From Prevotella communis (GTDB lineage Bacteria > Bacteroidota > Bacteroidia > Bacteroidales > Bacteroidaceae), in contig NZ_CP091794.1 in the NCBI RefSeq assembly GCF_022024175.1, forward strand, positions 3,472,001 to 3,536,000: DNA of 64,000 nucleotides, read 5' to 3'. The notes under the pieces are model-generated. The model worked only from the letters and a program-made list of their open reading frames with translations, was not told the origin of the DNA and did not search any database. The number at the start of each line of letters is the position of its first letter. Within the stretch, counting starts at the first letter, position 1. Both the position numbers and the translations under genes were made by a program. Below, piece by piece: positions 42,074-51,024 of this stretch.

Positions 42074-42484
42074 TTAACGCAACGCTAATGCTTTATTTTC
42101 AGCAGCTTCCATCAGTTCCCGCTCACCGGGCCCCTTGTCATTGATACCACAGAGATGCAAGATGCCGTGAATGATGACACGATGCAGTTCCTCGTCATAG
42201 GTCTTATGAAACAGTTCCGCATTAGAGCGTACCGTATCTAAAGAGATGACCAGGTCGCCATTCAGGACATCATCCTCACAATAGTCGAAAGTGATGATAT
42301 CCGTATAATAATCGTGCCCCAGGTATTCGCGGTTGACCTCCAGGATATGCTCATCATCGCAGAAGAGGTAGCCCACTTCGCCCACCTTCTTATTATAAGT
42401 AGCTGCCACACGACGAATCCAGGCGGTGGTGTCGCGCTTTTTGATGGCAGGCATTTTCACGTTCTCAGTGCTGTAAGAAATCAT
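42074..42484 (-). CDS. ybeY: Endoribonuclease YbeY (16S rRNA maturation)
   Basis: A 136-residue protein. The catalytic zinc motif is HGILHLCGINDKGPGERELM. The usual third histidine (GYDH) is not present; an aspartate/lysine occupies the place, as in Bacteroidetes homologues that I recall. Earlier motifs include NREYLGHDYYTDIITFDYCE. It trims rRNA 3' ends and takes part in ribosome quality control. Its start adjoins ATTTCGATAT filler repeats that separate it from coaD. Confidence 0.85.
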   Translation of the reverse strand: MISYSTENVKMPAIKKRDTTAWIRRVAATYNKKVGEVGYLFCDDEHILEVNREYLGHDYYTDIITFDYCEDDVLNGDLVISLDTVRSNAELFHKTYDEELHRVIIHGILHLCGINDKGPGERELMEAAENKALALR

Positions 42485-42485
42485 A

Positions 42486-42548
42486 TTTCGTTATTACGTT
42501 ATTTCGATATTTCGATATATCGTTATTTCGATATATCGGTATTACGAC
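42486..42548. repeat. ATTTCGATATATCG filler repeat between ybeY and coaD
   Basis: Imperfect repeats of TTATTTCGATATATCG run through the gap and into the last codons of coaD, which encode RNTDISK instead of the usual tail. Confidence 0.6.
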
Positions 42549-42993
42549 TAGGCAAATAAGATGAGACATCTACGCCGAAATGCTGCAGTTCACGCACCAT
42601 CGACGATGAAACCGAAGCATATTGAGGTTCACTATAGAGCAGGATAGTCTCCACCTCACCATTTGTCAGCTGGCGGTTGACATCGGCCTGCTCACGCTCA
42701 TACTCAAAATCCTTCACAGAGCGCACACCCTTCACGATGAAACGGGCCCCCTCAGAACGGGCAAAGTCGACAGCCAGTCCAAAATAGGCCTTCACCTCAA
42801 TGCGGGGCTCATCAGCATAGAGCGCCCGGATAGCCTCAATACGCTCTGCAGCAGGAGGGATGCCAGGCTTCTGTACATGATCGCCCACAACCCCAATGAC
42901 CAGTTTGTCGAAGAGCGGGAGGGCACGGGTCACGATTGAATCATGACCTATGGTAAAGGGATTGAATGTTCCGACAAATATTCCTGTTTTCAT
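42523..42993 (-). CDS. coaD: Phosphopantetheine adenylyltransferase
   Basis: A 156-residue nucleotidyltransferase. The N-terminus MKTGIFVGTFNPFTIGHDSI carries the GxFxPxxxGH motif, with RSVKDFEYEREQADVNRQL and SSSMVRELQHFG later. It makes dephospho-CoA from phosphopantetheine in the CoA pathway. The C-terminal tail (LPSRNTDISK) comes from a filler repeat. A minus-strand TAATTTTG element near 43012 fits the start at 42993. Confidence 0.9.
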   Translation of the reverse strand: MKTGIFVGTFNPFTIGHDSIVTRALPLFDKLVIGVVGDHVQKPGIPPAAERIEAIRALYADEPRIEVKAYFGLAVDFARSEGARFIVKGVRSVKDFEYEREQADVNRQLTNGEVETILLYSEPQYASVSSSMVRELQHFGVDVSSYLPSRNTDISK

Positions 42994-43057
42994 CTCAAAG
43001 AGTTTGGCTGCAAAATTACACAAAAAAAGTAAAGTACACAAATTTGTGGTCTATAAA

Positions 43058-44983
43058 TCACAGAGGGAACTCAAAGATAAACCGACAACCATCATGATAG
43101 CTGGTGTCGAGCCAGAACTTACCACCGAGGTTCTCAACATGCCGCCTGGTGAGAGGAAGTCCCAATCCCAGTCCCTCACTGAAGTCATCAACCTTGGTGA
43201 AGAACTTGAAGATGCGCTCACGGTCGGCCTCGGCAATACCCTTTCCTGTATCCTCAATAATGAAGCGTATCGTCGTATCAGTACGGGTGATACGCGTCAT
43301 GATATGCTGTCCGTCGGAATATTTCACTGCATTGAGCAGCACCTCGGCCAGACTATACTGCAGGAACTGCCTGTTGGTAGTGATAAGCAAATCGTCGGGC
43401 ACCTCTGTCTCAAAGCCAATGAAACGAAGGTCGGGATAGAGCTGCATGACATAGTCCACCATCTCCATCATGGCCGTATTGGCCGACACCGCCTCACGAT
43501 TCCTGCTGATAGCCGTCTCGGAGAAAGTGGCATCAGAACTGTCGAGAAGCATCAGAATCAGTCGGGTAAGCAGTTTGGAGTTGTGCTCCATTGTTGCCGT
43601 CAGACCCTTTATCTCATCCTCCGACACACAGTCGCAAGGCAGGATGGGAGCCGATGGCGAGTTGAGTATCTGCGCGTATCCCATAATGACATTGAGCGGT
43701 GTGCGCACCTGGTGCGTCATATTCTGGATAAAGGACGTCTTCTGCCTGTCGGCCTCCTTGACCAGCAGCGTGGCCTGTTCCAGTTCCTCATTATACTTAT
43801 GCGCCTTGTCACTGGCCGCACGCACACTGTCCATATATTGCCTAAGCGACTCGAGCATCGTCACATAACTGTTCTGCAAACATCCCATCTCATCGATACG
43901 AGAGATGCGCTCTATCTCGACCTTCAAATCGCCCTTTGCTATTTCCTGCGTCTTGCACAGCAACTGGCGCAACGGACTTAGCGAGCGCGCCATCATCTTA
44001 TAACAATAGAAAGCAATGAAAACCAGAGCGACAATAAGGAGGGTAACGACGATAAAGATAAGCCTATAATAATCTTTCAGGATATCACTGTCGGGACACA
44101 CGATAGCCAGACTCCAGGAAGTGCCAGGCACAGGCTTATAACAAACCTGCGACGGGACATCATTAATCGTCACCGACATCTCCCCCTGATTACCTTTCGT
44201 CATCTCGTGACCCAGGACAATGAGGTCTTTCTGCTTCTGCAGGTTGGCCACCCCGAAAATAGTCTTGTTGAAGAGACGGGTAGAATCCGGATGTCCCACA
44301 TAGCGACCTTTTTCATCGAGCAGGATAAAATATGAATTAGGATAAGGTTTCTCTTCTGCCAGTATATCCGAGATATGCAGAAGCGACATCTCTGTAGAGA
44401 CAACACCAATATGCTGATGCTGCGCATTATAGAGCGGTCGGCTATATGTGGCAATCATGCCATTCTTATTCAGGTTCAACTGGTTGGTCTCGTCATAATA
44501 GACCACCCAAGCCGGCTTGTGCCTGTCGCGCGGCGTTGCGTACCATTCCTCTGTGAAATAATTATAATCCTTTTCCTGCGCCGTCGTAATAGAGTCGCTA
44601 TCCTTTCGGATAGAATAAGCCATAAAATGGCGTGGATATTGTGGAATGACGTCTGGCTCGATACTGATAGCACACCCATCGGAATAGGGGTTGAAATGCA
44701 CTATACGCTCTGAGATCGCCATCAGCGAGTCGGGCTGCATACTTTTCTCTATCAGCCAACTGTAACTGTTTGTTGCCGTCTCGATGGTGATGAGGTAGCG
44801 ATGAATGCGCTGCAGCGACACGTCGAGCATCACATTGGCGCGCTGCACGGCCTCGCCACGAATCATGCCCTGAGAGTGGTAGAAAAGGAGTCCCACAGAG
44901 CCACAGAACACAGGCACAGCCATGATGAGCACCCAAAGACTGAGCTTCGTTGAGAACGACCTGCGAATATTCATCTTAATCAT
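43058..44983 (-). CDS. dCache sensor histidine kinase
   Basis: A 641-residue membrane kinase. The order is N-terminal span, double-Cache periplasmic sensor (about 60-310), second span, HAMP (RSLSPLRQLLCKTQEIAKGD), HisKA with the H-box THQVRTPLNVIMGYAQILNS (His acceptor) and HATPase (N-box LAEVLLNAVKYSDG, G-box DTGKGIAEADRERIFKFFTK, EGLGLGLPLTRRHVENLGG). It phosphorylates an unlinked response regulator. ATG at 44974 could also be the start. Its start overlaps the stop of a sister sensor that lacks kinase catalysis. Confidence 0.9.
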   Translation of the reverse strand: MIKMNIRRSFSTKLSLWVLIMAVPVFCGSVGLLFYHSQGMIRGEAVQRANVMLDVSLQRIHRYLITIETATNSYSWLIEKSMQPDSLMAISERIVHFNPYSDGCAISIEPDVIPQYPRHFMAYSIRKDSDSITTAQEKDYNYFTEEWYATPRDRHKPAWVVYYDETNQLNLNKNGMIATYSRPLYNAQHQHIGVVSTEMSLLHISDILAEEKPYPNSYFILLDEKGRYVGHPDSTRLFNKTIFGVANLQKQKDLIVLGHEMTKGNQGEMSVTINDVPSQVCYKPVPGTSWSLAIVCPDSDILKDYYRLIFIVVTLLIVALVFIAFYCYKMMARSLSPLRQLLCKTQEIAKGDLKVEIERISRIDEMGCLQNSYVTMLESLRQYMDSVRAASDKAHKYNEELEQATLLVKEADRQKTSFIQNMTHQVRTPLNVIMGYAQILNSPSAPILPCDCVSEDEIKGLTATMEHNSKLLTRLILMLLDSSDATFSETAISRNREAVSANTAMMEMVDYVMQLYPDLRFIGFETEVPDDLLITTNRQFLQYSLAEVLLNAVKYSDGQHIMTRITRTDTTIRFIIEDTGKGIAEADRERIFKFFTKVDDFSEGLGLGLPLTRRHVENLGGKFWLDTSYHDGCRFIFEFPL

Positions 44984-46478
44984 GTTCTACCTCCTTTCTG
45001 ATATCCTCTTCCGACTGATTCAGCAGATGATTCAATACCCGTGCGATGGTGTTACCATTCTTCTGGATATTCTCCACCAGTTTAGCCGTTTCTTCCCACT
45101 TGGCCTGCCCCTCAATCTGGCGCAATGCCTCTACATCCTTGTCGATGACCTGTGCCGGAGGCAACATCTGATCAGACATATGGTGCAGGAAGGCCGTTTT
45201 CATTTTGTCGGCCTTCTGAGCTTGTTTATAAGCACTTTTCAGTTCCTTACTGCGCTGTTGAATGGCATCCGTCAGCTGTTCCAACTCACCAATCTGCGAC
45301 GCCACAGCCCTGCGCATCCGGATGAAATTGCGCTGCAGACTGCCTATCTCGTCGCGGCCCCATGTATGGGGTATAGGGTCGTCGTAATGGCCTTCGGCAA
45401 TATGCTGGGCTTTCTCGGTCAACATCTTCAACGGACGCAGACGCAGGAAGAGGATTGCCCAACAGGCCAGCAACATCAGCAGCAGACCGCCAATAGCGAT
45501 GAAGACGGCGTAATTATACAGTCGGTTGTACTCACCAAAGATACTGTTTTTCGACATTGCCACAGCCATTGTCCAGCCCAGCTCATCCTTTGAGCGCATA
45601 GGCACATCGACCTTCTTGAAGGGTTTATAGAAGATGTAAGAGTCGAATCCATAGAAATTAAAGGGGACATATCCGGATTTGCCCGACTGAATCTGCTGCA
45701 ACAACTGCTGCAACGTCTCGTCAGGTAAGCCAAGGGAAGTGGGCTGCACCAGATGCAAACCCGTGGGATGGACGATAAACGAACCATCTTTATCCAACAC
45801 CGCACAATAGGAGTCGGGCGTAGGCTTGATATTGGCAATGGTGCCTGACAGCAGACTGATAGACACATCTACACTGATGACACCAATAGGCTCACCATCA
45901 TCACCGGGTATGGGCACACTGTAGGATTCCAGCGGCTCCTCGTCGGTATCCATGCCCTCCAGAGGATTCAGCCACAGGGCCTTGTTCTGAGTCATCGGTT
46001 TCTTATACCAAGCCTGCTCCGTATAAGGTATGTTCCCGAAAGAATCTGCACTGACAATGAGAGAATCGGCAGGAGCGTCAGAAACGCTTCCCGTGCGGTG
46101 ATAATAAACCATGAACGTGTCACGATCGGCATAATAGCCGGGCTTAAGGGCAATGGCACAACCGGTGGCATAGGGGTTTGTCTCTACAATCATACGACAA
46201 TAGGCACGTATCGTATCAGGATTATTCAGGAGAGGCCTTAACTGATAATACATATTACCCGTTGTCTCCTCAACACTCAGCAGGATATTGTCTATCCTCA
46301 CCATCGCTCCTTCCAGCGTTTGCGATGCTCTTTGCAAGGCGTCCTCCTTCATCACCTTGCGCGAATAGAAGAACATGACAAGGAGCGTGAGCATCAACAG
46401 CAAACAAACTGCCGAGGCTACTCGTAAACTGAGCCTTAGTGATAAGTGCTTCCTATAAAATGTAGATAGTCTCTGCAT
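44976..46478 (-). CDS. dCache/HAMP sensor without histidine and ATPase domain
   Basis: A 500-residue protein closely related in layout to the downstream kinase: span, double-Cache (with GYYADRDTFMVYYHRTG and DVSISLLSGTIANIKPTPDS), span, HAMP (LRPLKMLTEKAQHIAEGHYD), then a short helical end. Where the partner has THQVRTPL, this has SDQMLPPA, so the phospho-acceptor histidine is aspartate, and no ATP-binding domain follows. It cannot phosphorylate. It probably modulates the partner by forming a mixed dimer or competes for signal. The genes overlap by eight bases and must be transcribed together. Confidence 0.8.
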   Translation of the reverse strand: MQRLSTFYRKHLSLRLSLRVASAVCLLLMLTLLVMFFYSRKVMKEDALQRASQTLEGAMVRIDNILLSVEETTGNMYYQLRPLLNNPDTIRAYCRMIVETNPYATGCAIALKPGYYADRDTFMVYYHRTGSVSDAPADSLIVSADSFGNIPYTEQAWYKKPMTQNKALWLNPLEGMDTDEEPLESYSVPIPGDDGEPIGVISVDVSISLLSGTIANIKPTPDSYCAVLDKDGSFIVHPTGLHLVQPTSLGLPDETLQQLLQQIQSGKSGYVPFNFYGFDSYIFYKPFKKVDVPMRSKDELGWTMAVAMSKNSIFGEYNRLYNYAVFIAIGGLLLMLLACWAILFLRLRPLKMLTEKAQHIAEGHYDDPIPHTWGRDEIGSLQRNFIRMRRAVASQIGELEQLTDAIQQRSKELKSAYKQAQKADKMKTAFLHHMSDQMLPPAQVIDKDVEALRQIEGQAKWEETAKLVENIQKNGNTIARVLNHLLNQSEEDIRKEVEHD

Positions 46479-46557
46479 ATCGTTGTAGTATGAGTTGGCT
46501 TATAGCTACAAAAACAATCTTTAAATTATTGATTAACAGATAATTACACACATATAC

Positions 46558-47598
46558 CTACGTCTCGAAAAGGTTGGGCTCCATGATATTTCCTGAATAG
46601 GGATTGCGCCCGAAGTGCCTGTAGGCCAACTCAGTGACCATGCGACCTCGTGGCGTGCGCTTGATGAAACCTTCCATGATGAGGAATGGCTCATAGACTT
46701 CCTCTACGGTGCCAGCATCCTCACCAATAGCCGTGGCGATGGTGGTAATACCCACAGGACCACCTTTGAACTTGTCGATGATGGTGAGCAGTATCTTGTT
46801 GTCTATCTCGTCAAGTCCGTACTTGTCAATATTCAAAGCTGTCAGTGCCACACGTGAAATCTTCGTATCGATGGCACCATTGCCCTTCACCTGGGCAAAG
46901 TCGCGCACACGGCGCAACAGGGCATTGGCAATACGTGGCGTTCCACGACTGCGACCTGCAATCTCCATAGCGGCATCCTCCGTGATGGGCACACCCAGGA
47001 TATTCGATGAGCGCTCGATAATCTTGCTAAGTGTCTCAGGATCATAGTATTCCAGGTGCATATTGATACCGAAACGGGCACGGAGAGGCGCCGTGAGGAG
47101 TCCGCTACGGGTGGTGGCACCCACCAGCGTGAACGGGTTCAGGTCTATCTGGATAGAACGGGCCGAAGGGCCCTTATCTATCATGATATCAATACGATAG
47201 TCCTCCATCGCGCTGTAGAGATACTCCTCCACAACAGGCGACAGGCGATGGATCTCGTCGATGAACAGCACATCACGCGGCTCCAGCGAGGTAAGGATAC
47301 CTGCCAGGTCGCCTGGCTTGTCAAGCACGGGACCGCTGGTTATCTTGAAACCTACACCTAATTCATTGGCAATGATATTACTGAGCGTGGTCTTTCCCAG
47401 TCCGGGAGGACCGTGCAACAGGGTATGATCCAGCGGTTCACCACGATACTTGGCCGCTTCAACAAACACCTCCAGATTCTCTACAATCTTCTGCTGTCCG
47501 CTGAAGTCGCCAAATCGCAGTGGGCGCAGGGCATTCTCAAACTCCCTCTCGCCACTACCGGCAAACCGCTCTTCGCGTATGTCAAAATCTTCGTCCAT
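46558..47598 (-). CDS. ruvB: Holliday junction helicase RuvB
   Basis: A 346-residue AAA+ motor. Walker A is [19 protein letters not shown] and Walker [17 protein letters not shown]; the [18 protein letters not shown] block holds sensor 1 and the arginine finger region. The C-terminal winged helix ends [20 protein letters not shown]. It drives branch migration with RuvA. ATG at 47598 begins the conserved [12 protein letters not shown]. Confidence 0.95.
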   Translation of the reverse strand: MDEDFDIREERFAGSGEREFENALRPLRFGDFSGQQKIVENLEVFVEAAKYRGEPLDHTLLHGPPGLGKTTLSNIIANELGVGFKITSGPVLDKPGDLAGILTSLEPRDVLFIDEIHRLSPVVEEYLYSAMEDYRIDIMIDKGPSARSIQIDLNPFTLVGATTRSGLLTAPLRARFGINMHLEYYDPETLSKIIERSSNILGVPITEDAAMEIAGRSRGTPRIANALLRRVRDFAQVKGNGAIDTKISRVALTALNIDKYGLDEIDNKILLTIIDKFKGGPVGITTIATAIGEDAGTVEEVYEPFLIMEGFIKRTPRGRMVTELAYRHFGRNPYSGNIMEPNLFET

Positions 47599-47681
47599 TG
47601 CCAATTTTTCGGCAAAGATACGAAATGTTTTCGATATAGCCAATAAAATTGGTATATTTATCACCATCACGGAGATAAACA

Positions 47682-48266
47682 CTAAAGACCGAGACCATCC
47701 CGGAAGATAGCCTCGGTCTTTAACTGTGATTCATAGTCGTCCTGGATTTCATCCCAGTAATCATCGATTTCCTGTCGTGAGTAGTCATACTTCTCCAGCC
47801 ATAGCCAGTCGTACTCGGCAGTAGCCTTCTGCTCATAGACAGCCATCCCCGGATGCCCCATCCTTCGCCACGTCTGGTCTATCCTGCGCCCCAGGAGCTG
47901 ACAGAGATCCTCGGACACCACCCAGCTCAACCGTACCCACTCGGGGTTGAACCAGACGCAAAGCCAGTCGTCGTAGTCTTTGCTGGCCACCAGCTGCAGA
48001 CCTAACCGCCACACCCTGATAGCCCACCACGGATGTCCAGACTCGGCACACAGACTGCCAAGTCTCAGTGCCACCTGCGCCTTCCTGCGACAACTCTCCG
48101 CACAACGGATAGGATGGATTTCACGATTAACCAACTGGCGCAACAGTTGCGCTTCCAGATGCGTCACGCATCCATCGGGCATGCATCGGCACACCCATTC
48201 TCCATAAAATCTTTTTCGCATAGTTGTGTAACAATAAGTCAAAGAGCAACCCATCACCAACCTCAT
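47682..48266 (-). CDS. Hypothetical tryptophan-rich protein
   Basis: A protein of up to 194 residues with no domain that I recognise. It is tryptophan-rich ([30 protein letters not shown]) and helical, with a [11 protein letters not shown] acidic end. ATG at 48221 ([18 protein letters not shown]) is a likelier start than 48266. A minus-strand TAACTTTG element (48339-48332) could be its promoter. The start region has many cysteines (CRCMPDGC). Confidence 0.5.
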   Translation of the reverse strand: MRLVMGCSLTYCYTTMRKRFYGEWVCRCMPDGCVTHLEAQLLRQLVNREIHPIRCAESCRRKAQVALRLGSLCAESGHPWWAIRVWRLGLQLVASKDYDDWLCVWFNPEWVRLSWVVSEDLCQLLGRRIDQTWRRMGHPGMAVYEQKATAEYDWLWLEKYDYSRQEIDDYWDEIQDDYESQLKTEAIFRDGLGL

Positions 48267-48412
48267 CAGAGGCGGTGTTGGTCACATCGCGTATTGTTAC
48301 GAAAGTTGTGGGAGTCTATTTCATACGGCTGCAAAGTTAGTCATTTTATACTAACCACCAAAATATTTAGTCGAAATTTCGGAATACAAATGCTTAATTC
48401 ACGAACTTTTTG

Positions 48413-48420
48413 TAATTTTG
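48413..48420 (+). promoter_or_regulatory. -7 element of mnmG
   Basis: TAATTTTG, 25 bases before the ATG at 48445. Confidence 0.6.
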
Positions 48421-48444
48421 CAAACGAAAATACAAATCAGAAAG

Positions 48445-50361
48445 ATGATATTAAACTATGATGTGATAGTGATTGGCGGAGGTCATGCTGGCTGTGAGGC
48501 CGCATGTGCAGCAGCAAATATGGGTGCAAAGACACTGCTGGTCACGATGGATATGAACAAAATCGGGCAGATGTCGTGTAACCCTGCCGTTGGCGGTATT
48601 GCCAAGGGACAGATAGTGCGCGAGATTGATGCCCTGGGCGGACAGATGGGACGGGTGACCGATGCCACAGCCATCCAGTTTCGTATGCTCAATGTAGGTA
48701 AGGGACCCGCCGTATGGAGTCCTCGAGCCCAATGCGACAGAGGTAAGTTTATCTGGAAATGGCGCGAAACCATCGATCATACCGAGAACCTGGATGTATG
48801 GCAGGATCAGGTAGATGAACTGATGGTTGAGGATGCTACGAGTGCTGCGGCTGAGTCGCAGCCAACCAAACGTGCCGTTGGCGTGCGCACCATATGGGGA
48901 GCCGAGATACATGCCAAGAGTGTGGTGATTACGGCCGGCACCTTCCTCAACGGCTTGATGCATATAGGCCGAAAGATGGTGAAGGGCGGACGTATTGCAG
49001 AACCTGCAGCCGAACGGCTCACGGAGAGCATCACCCAGCACGGCATCCGCTCAAACCGCATGAAGACGGGTACACCCGTGCGTCTGGACAAGCGCAGCAT
49101 CGACTTCTCGAAATTGCGCCAGCAGGACGGCGAACAGCGCCCTTACCGCTTTTCGTATTATCCCGGAAAGTCCGGATTTTCCGGCACATTACCCCAACTG
49201 CCATGCTGGGAGTGCTATACCAACCCTGACGTTCACGAGATGCTACGCTCAGGATTGGCGGATTCACCGCTATACAATGGACAGATTCAATCGATAGGAC
49301 CACGTTACTGTCCGTCGATAGAAACAAAACTGGTAACCTTCCCTGACCGCGAACAGCATCTGCTATTCCTGGAACCAGAAGGCGCTGAAACCAACGAAAT
49401 GTACTTGAACGGTTTCTCGTCTTCACTTCCAATGGATGTGCAGATAGAAGCCCTTCACAAGATATCAGGTCTGGAACATGCCAAGGTGTATCGTCCCGGA
49501 TATGCCATAGAATACGATTTCTTCGACCCCACCCAACTGAGACATACGTTGGAATCGAAGATAATTGAAGGCCTCTTCTTTGCTGGTCAGGTAAACGGTA
49601 CCACAGGCTATGAAGAAGCCGCAGGACAGGGTCTGGTGGCAGGCGTTAACGCTGCATTGAAGTGCGTTGGAACCGAAGAATTTGTGATGCGCCGTGATGA
49701 ATCATATATCGGTGTATTGATAGACGATCTGGTGACGAAGGGTGTTGACGAGCCTTATCGCATGTTCACCTCACGTGCCGAGTATCGCATCCTGTTGCGC
49801 CAGGATGATGCCGATGCGCGCCTGACGGAACGTGCTTACGAGATAGGATTAGTCAAAAAAGACCGATTCGACTGGTGGATGCAGAAAAAACAGGCTATCG
49901 AAGAAATCGTGGAATTTTGCAAGAACTTCCCGATAAAAGCCAAGGAAATTAATCCTGCGCTGGAAAAACTGGGTACTACCCCACTCCAGTTTGGCGTGAA
50001 GTTGGAAGACCTCATAGCACGTCCACAACTGAATTTCCAGAACCTGATGCCTATTATCCCACAATTACGCGAATTCATCGACAAATTGCCTAATCGCAAG
50101 GAAGAAATAGCCGAAGCTGCCGAAATACGCATTAAATATAAAGGATACATAGAGCGCGAAAAACTGGTAGCAGAAAAGATGCACCGTTTGGAGAATATCA
50201 AAATCAAAGGCCATTTTGATTATAACAGTATCCAGTCGCTCTCCACAGAATGCAGACAGAAACTAACGGCCATAGATCCCGAAACATTGGCACAGGCCAG
50301 TCGTATTCCAGGCGTTAGCCCCAGCGACATCAACGTGCTGCTGGTGCTCATGGGACGATAA
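48445..50361 (+). CDS. mnmG: tRNA uridine-5-carboxymethylaminomethyl modification enzyme MnmG
   Basis: A 638-residue FAD enzyme with dinucleotide fold (NYDVIVIGGGHAGCEAACAA), CNPAVGGIAKGQIVREIDAL, PALPCWE-type block (LPCWECYTNPDVHEMLRSGL) and GQVNGTTGYEEAAGQGLVAG. With MnmE it modifies U34 of tRNAs. It is the first gene of an mnmG-apt-uvrC run. A parS site starts within its stop codon. Confidence 0.95.
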   Translation: MILNYDVIVIGGGHAGCEAACAAANMGAKTLLVTMDMNKIGQMSCNPAVGGIAKGQIVREIDALGGQMGRVTDATAIQFRMLNVGKGPAVWSPRAQCDRGKFIWKWRETIDHTENLDVWQDQVDELMVEDATSAAAESQPTKRAVGVRTIWGAEIHAKSVVITAGTFLNGLMHIGRKMVKGGRIAEPAAERLTESITQHGIRSNRMKTGTPVRLDKRSIDFSKLRQQDGEQRPYRFSYYPGKSGFSGTLPQLPCWECYTNPDVHEMLRSGLADSPLYNGQIQSIGPRYCPSIETKLVTFPDREQHLLFLEPEGAETNEMYLNGFSSSLPMDVQIEALHKISGLEHAKVYRPGYAIEYDFFDPTQLRHTLESKIIEGLFFAGQVNGTTGYEEAAGQGLVAGVNAALKCVGTEEFVMRRDESYIGVLIDDLVTKGVDEPYRMFTSRAEYRILLRQDDADARLTERAYEIGLVKKDRFDWWMQKKQAIEEIVEFCKNFPIKAKEINPALEKLGTTPLQFGVKLEDLIARPQLNFQNLMPIIPQLREFIDKLPNRKEEIAEAAEIRIKYKGYIEREKLVAEKMHRLENIKIKGHFDYNSIQSLSTECRQKLTAIDPETLAQASRIPGVSPSDINVLLVLMGR

Positions 50362-50376
50362 GTTTCACGTGAAACA
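50361..50376. other. parS site 1
   Basis: The core GTTTCACGTGAAAC is a perfect palindrome and matches the ParB-binding consensus; only the outermost base departs from it. It begins at the last base of the mnmG stop codon. Confidence 0.8.
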
Positions 50377-50410
50377 TTTTAGATTGTGTAACATATATAA
50401 CTAGCTGAAA

Positions 50411-50938
50411 ATGAACAACAAGGTATTACTGGACAATCTGCGTTGCATACCTGATTTTCCAAAAAAGGGAATTAATTTCCGTGACGTAACAACGCTCTAC
50501 AAGAACGGTTACTGTATGCAAATCATGCTCGACGAGTTGTATGAACTCTACAAAGACAAAGGTATCACCAAGATTGTTGGTATCGAGAGTCGTGGTTTTG
50601 TGATGGCCTCTGCCCTAGCCGGCCGATTGGGTTGCGGCGTTGTTTTGGCTCGTAAACCAGGAAAATTGCCTGCAACGGTGATTAAGGAGTCGTTTTCTAA
50701 AGAATATGGCGTAGATACCATTGAAATGCACCTTGATTCCATCGAACCAGACGACGTCGTGCTGATTCACGACGACCTGCTTGCTACCGGTGGCACCGCA
50801 AAGGCTGCCTACAAACTGGTGCAGCATTTCAACCCGAAGAAGGTGTACATGAACTTCATCATTGAAATCACGGATGAAGGATTACATGGGCGCGACCTGT
50901 TTGACGGCATCGAACTGACCACCCTGCTAACTATCTAA
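50411..50938 (+). CDS. apt: Adenine phosphoribosyltransferase
   Basis: A 175-residue purine salvage enzyme. Motifs are PDFPKKGINFRDVT, GIESRGFVMASALAGRLGCG, ARKPGKLP and the PRPP loop VLIHDDLLATGGTAKAA. It makes AMP from adenine and PRPP in the cytoplasm. It stands alone between two parS sites. Confidence 0.93.
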   Translation: MNNKVLLDNLRCIPDFPKKGINFRDVTTLYKNGYCMQIMLDELYELYKDKGITKIVGIESRGFVMASALAGRLGCGVVLARKPGKLPATVIKESFSKEYGVDTIEMHLDSIEPDDVVLIHDDLLATGGTAKAAYKLVQHFNPKKVYMNFIIEITDEGLHGRDLFDGIELTTLLTI

Positions 50939-50949
50939 GACGAACTAAA

Positions 50950-50977
50950 AGCACCCTCCAAAGACGGAGGGTGTATT
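50950..50977 (+). terminator. Terminator after apt
   Basis: CACCCTCC / GGAGGGTG stem (50952-50973) with a six-base loop, followed by a short T-rich run that leads into parS site 2. Confidence 0.7.
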
Positions 50978-50993
50978 TGTTTCACGTGAAACA
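50978..50993. other. parS site 2
   Basis: TGTTTCACGTGAAACA, a perfect 16-bp palindrome and full match to the ParB-binding consensus, 617 bases from site 1. Confidence 0.88.
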
Positions 50994-51024
50994 AGAATTT
51001 GCGAAACACCTTTAAATAAAGGCT

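Noticed and set aside
42074..42484. YbeY missing its third zinc histidine as a broken enzyme
   Set aside because: The replacement appears normal for Bacteroidetes YbeY, so it is not evidence of loss.
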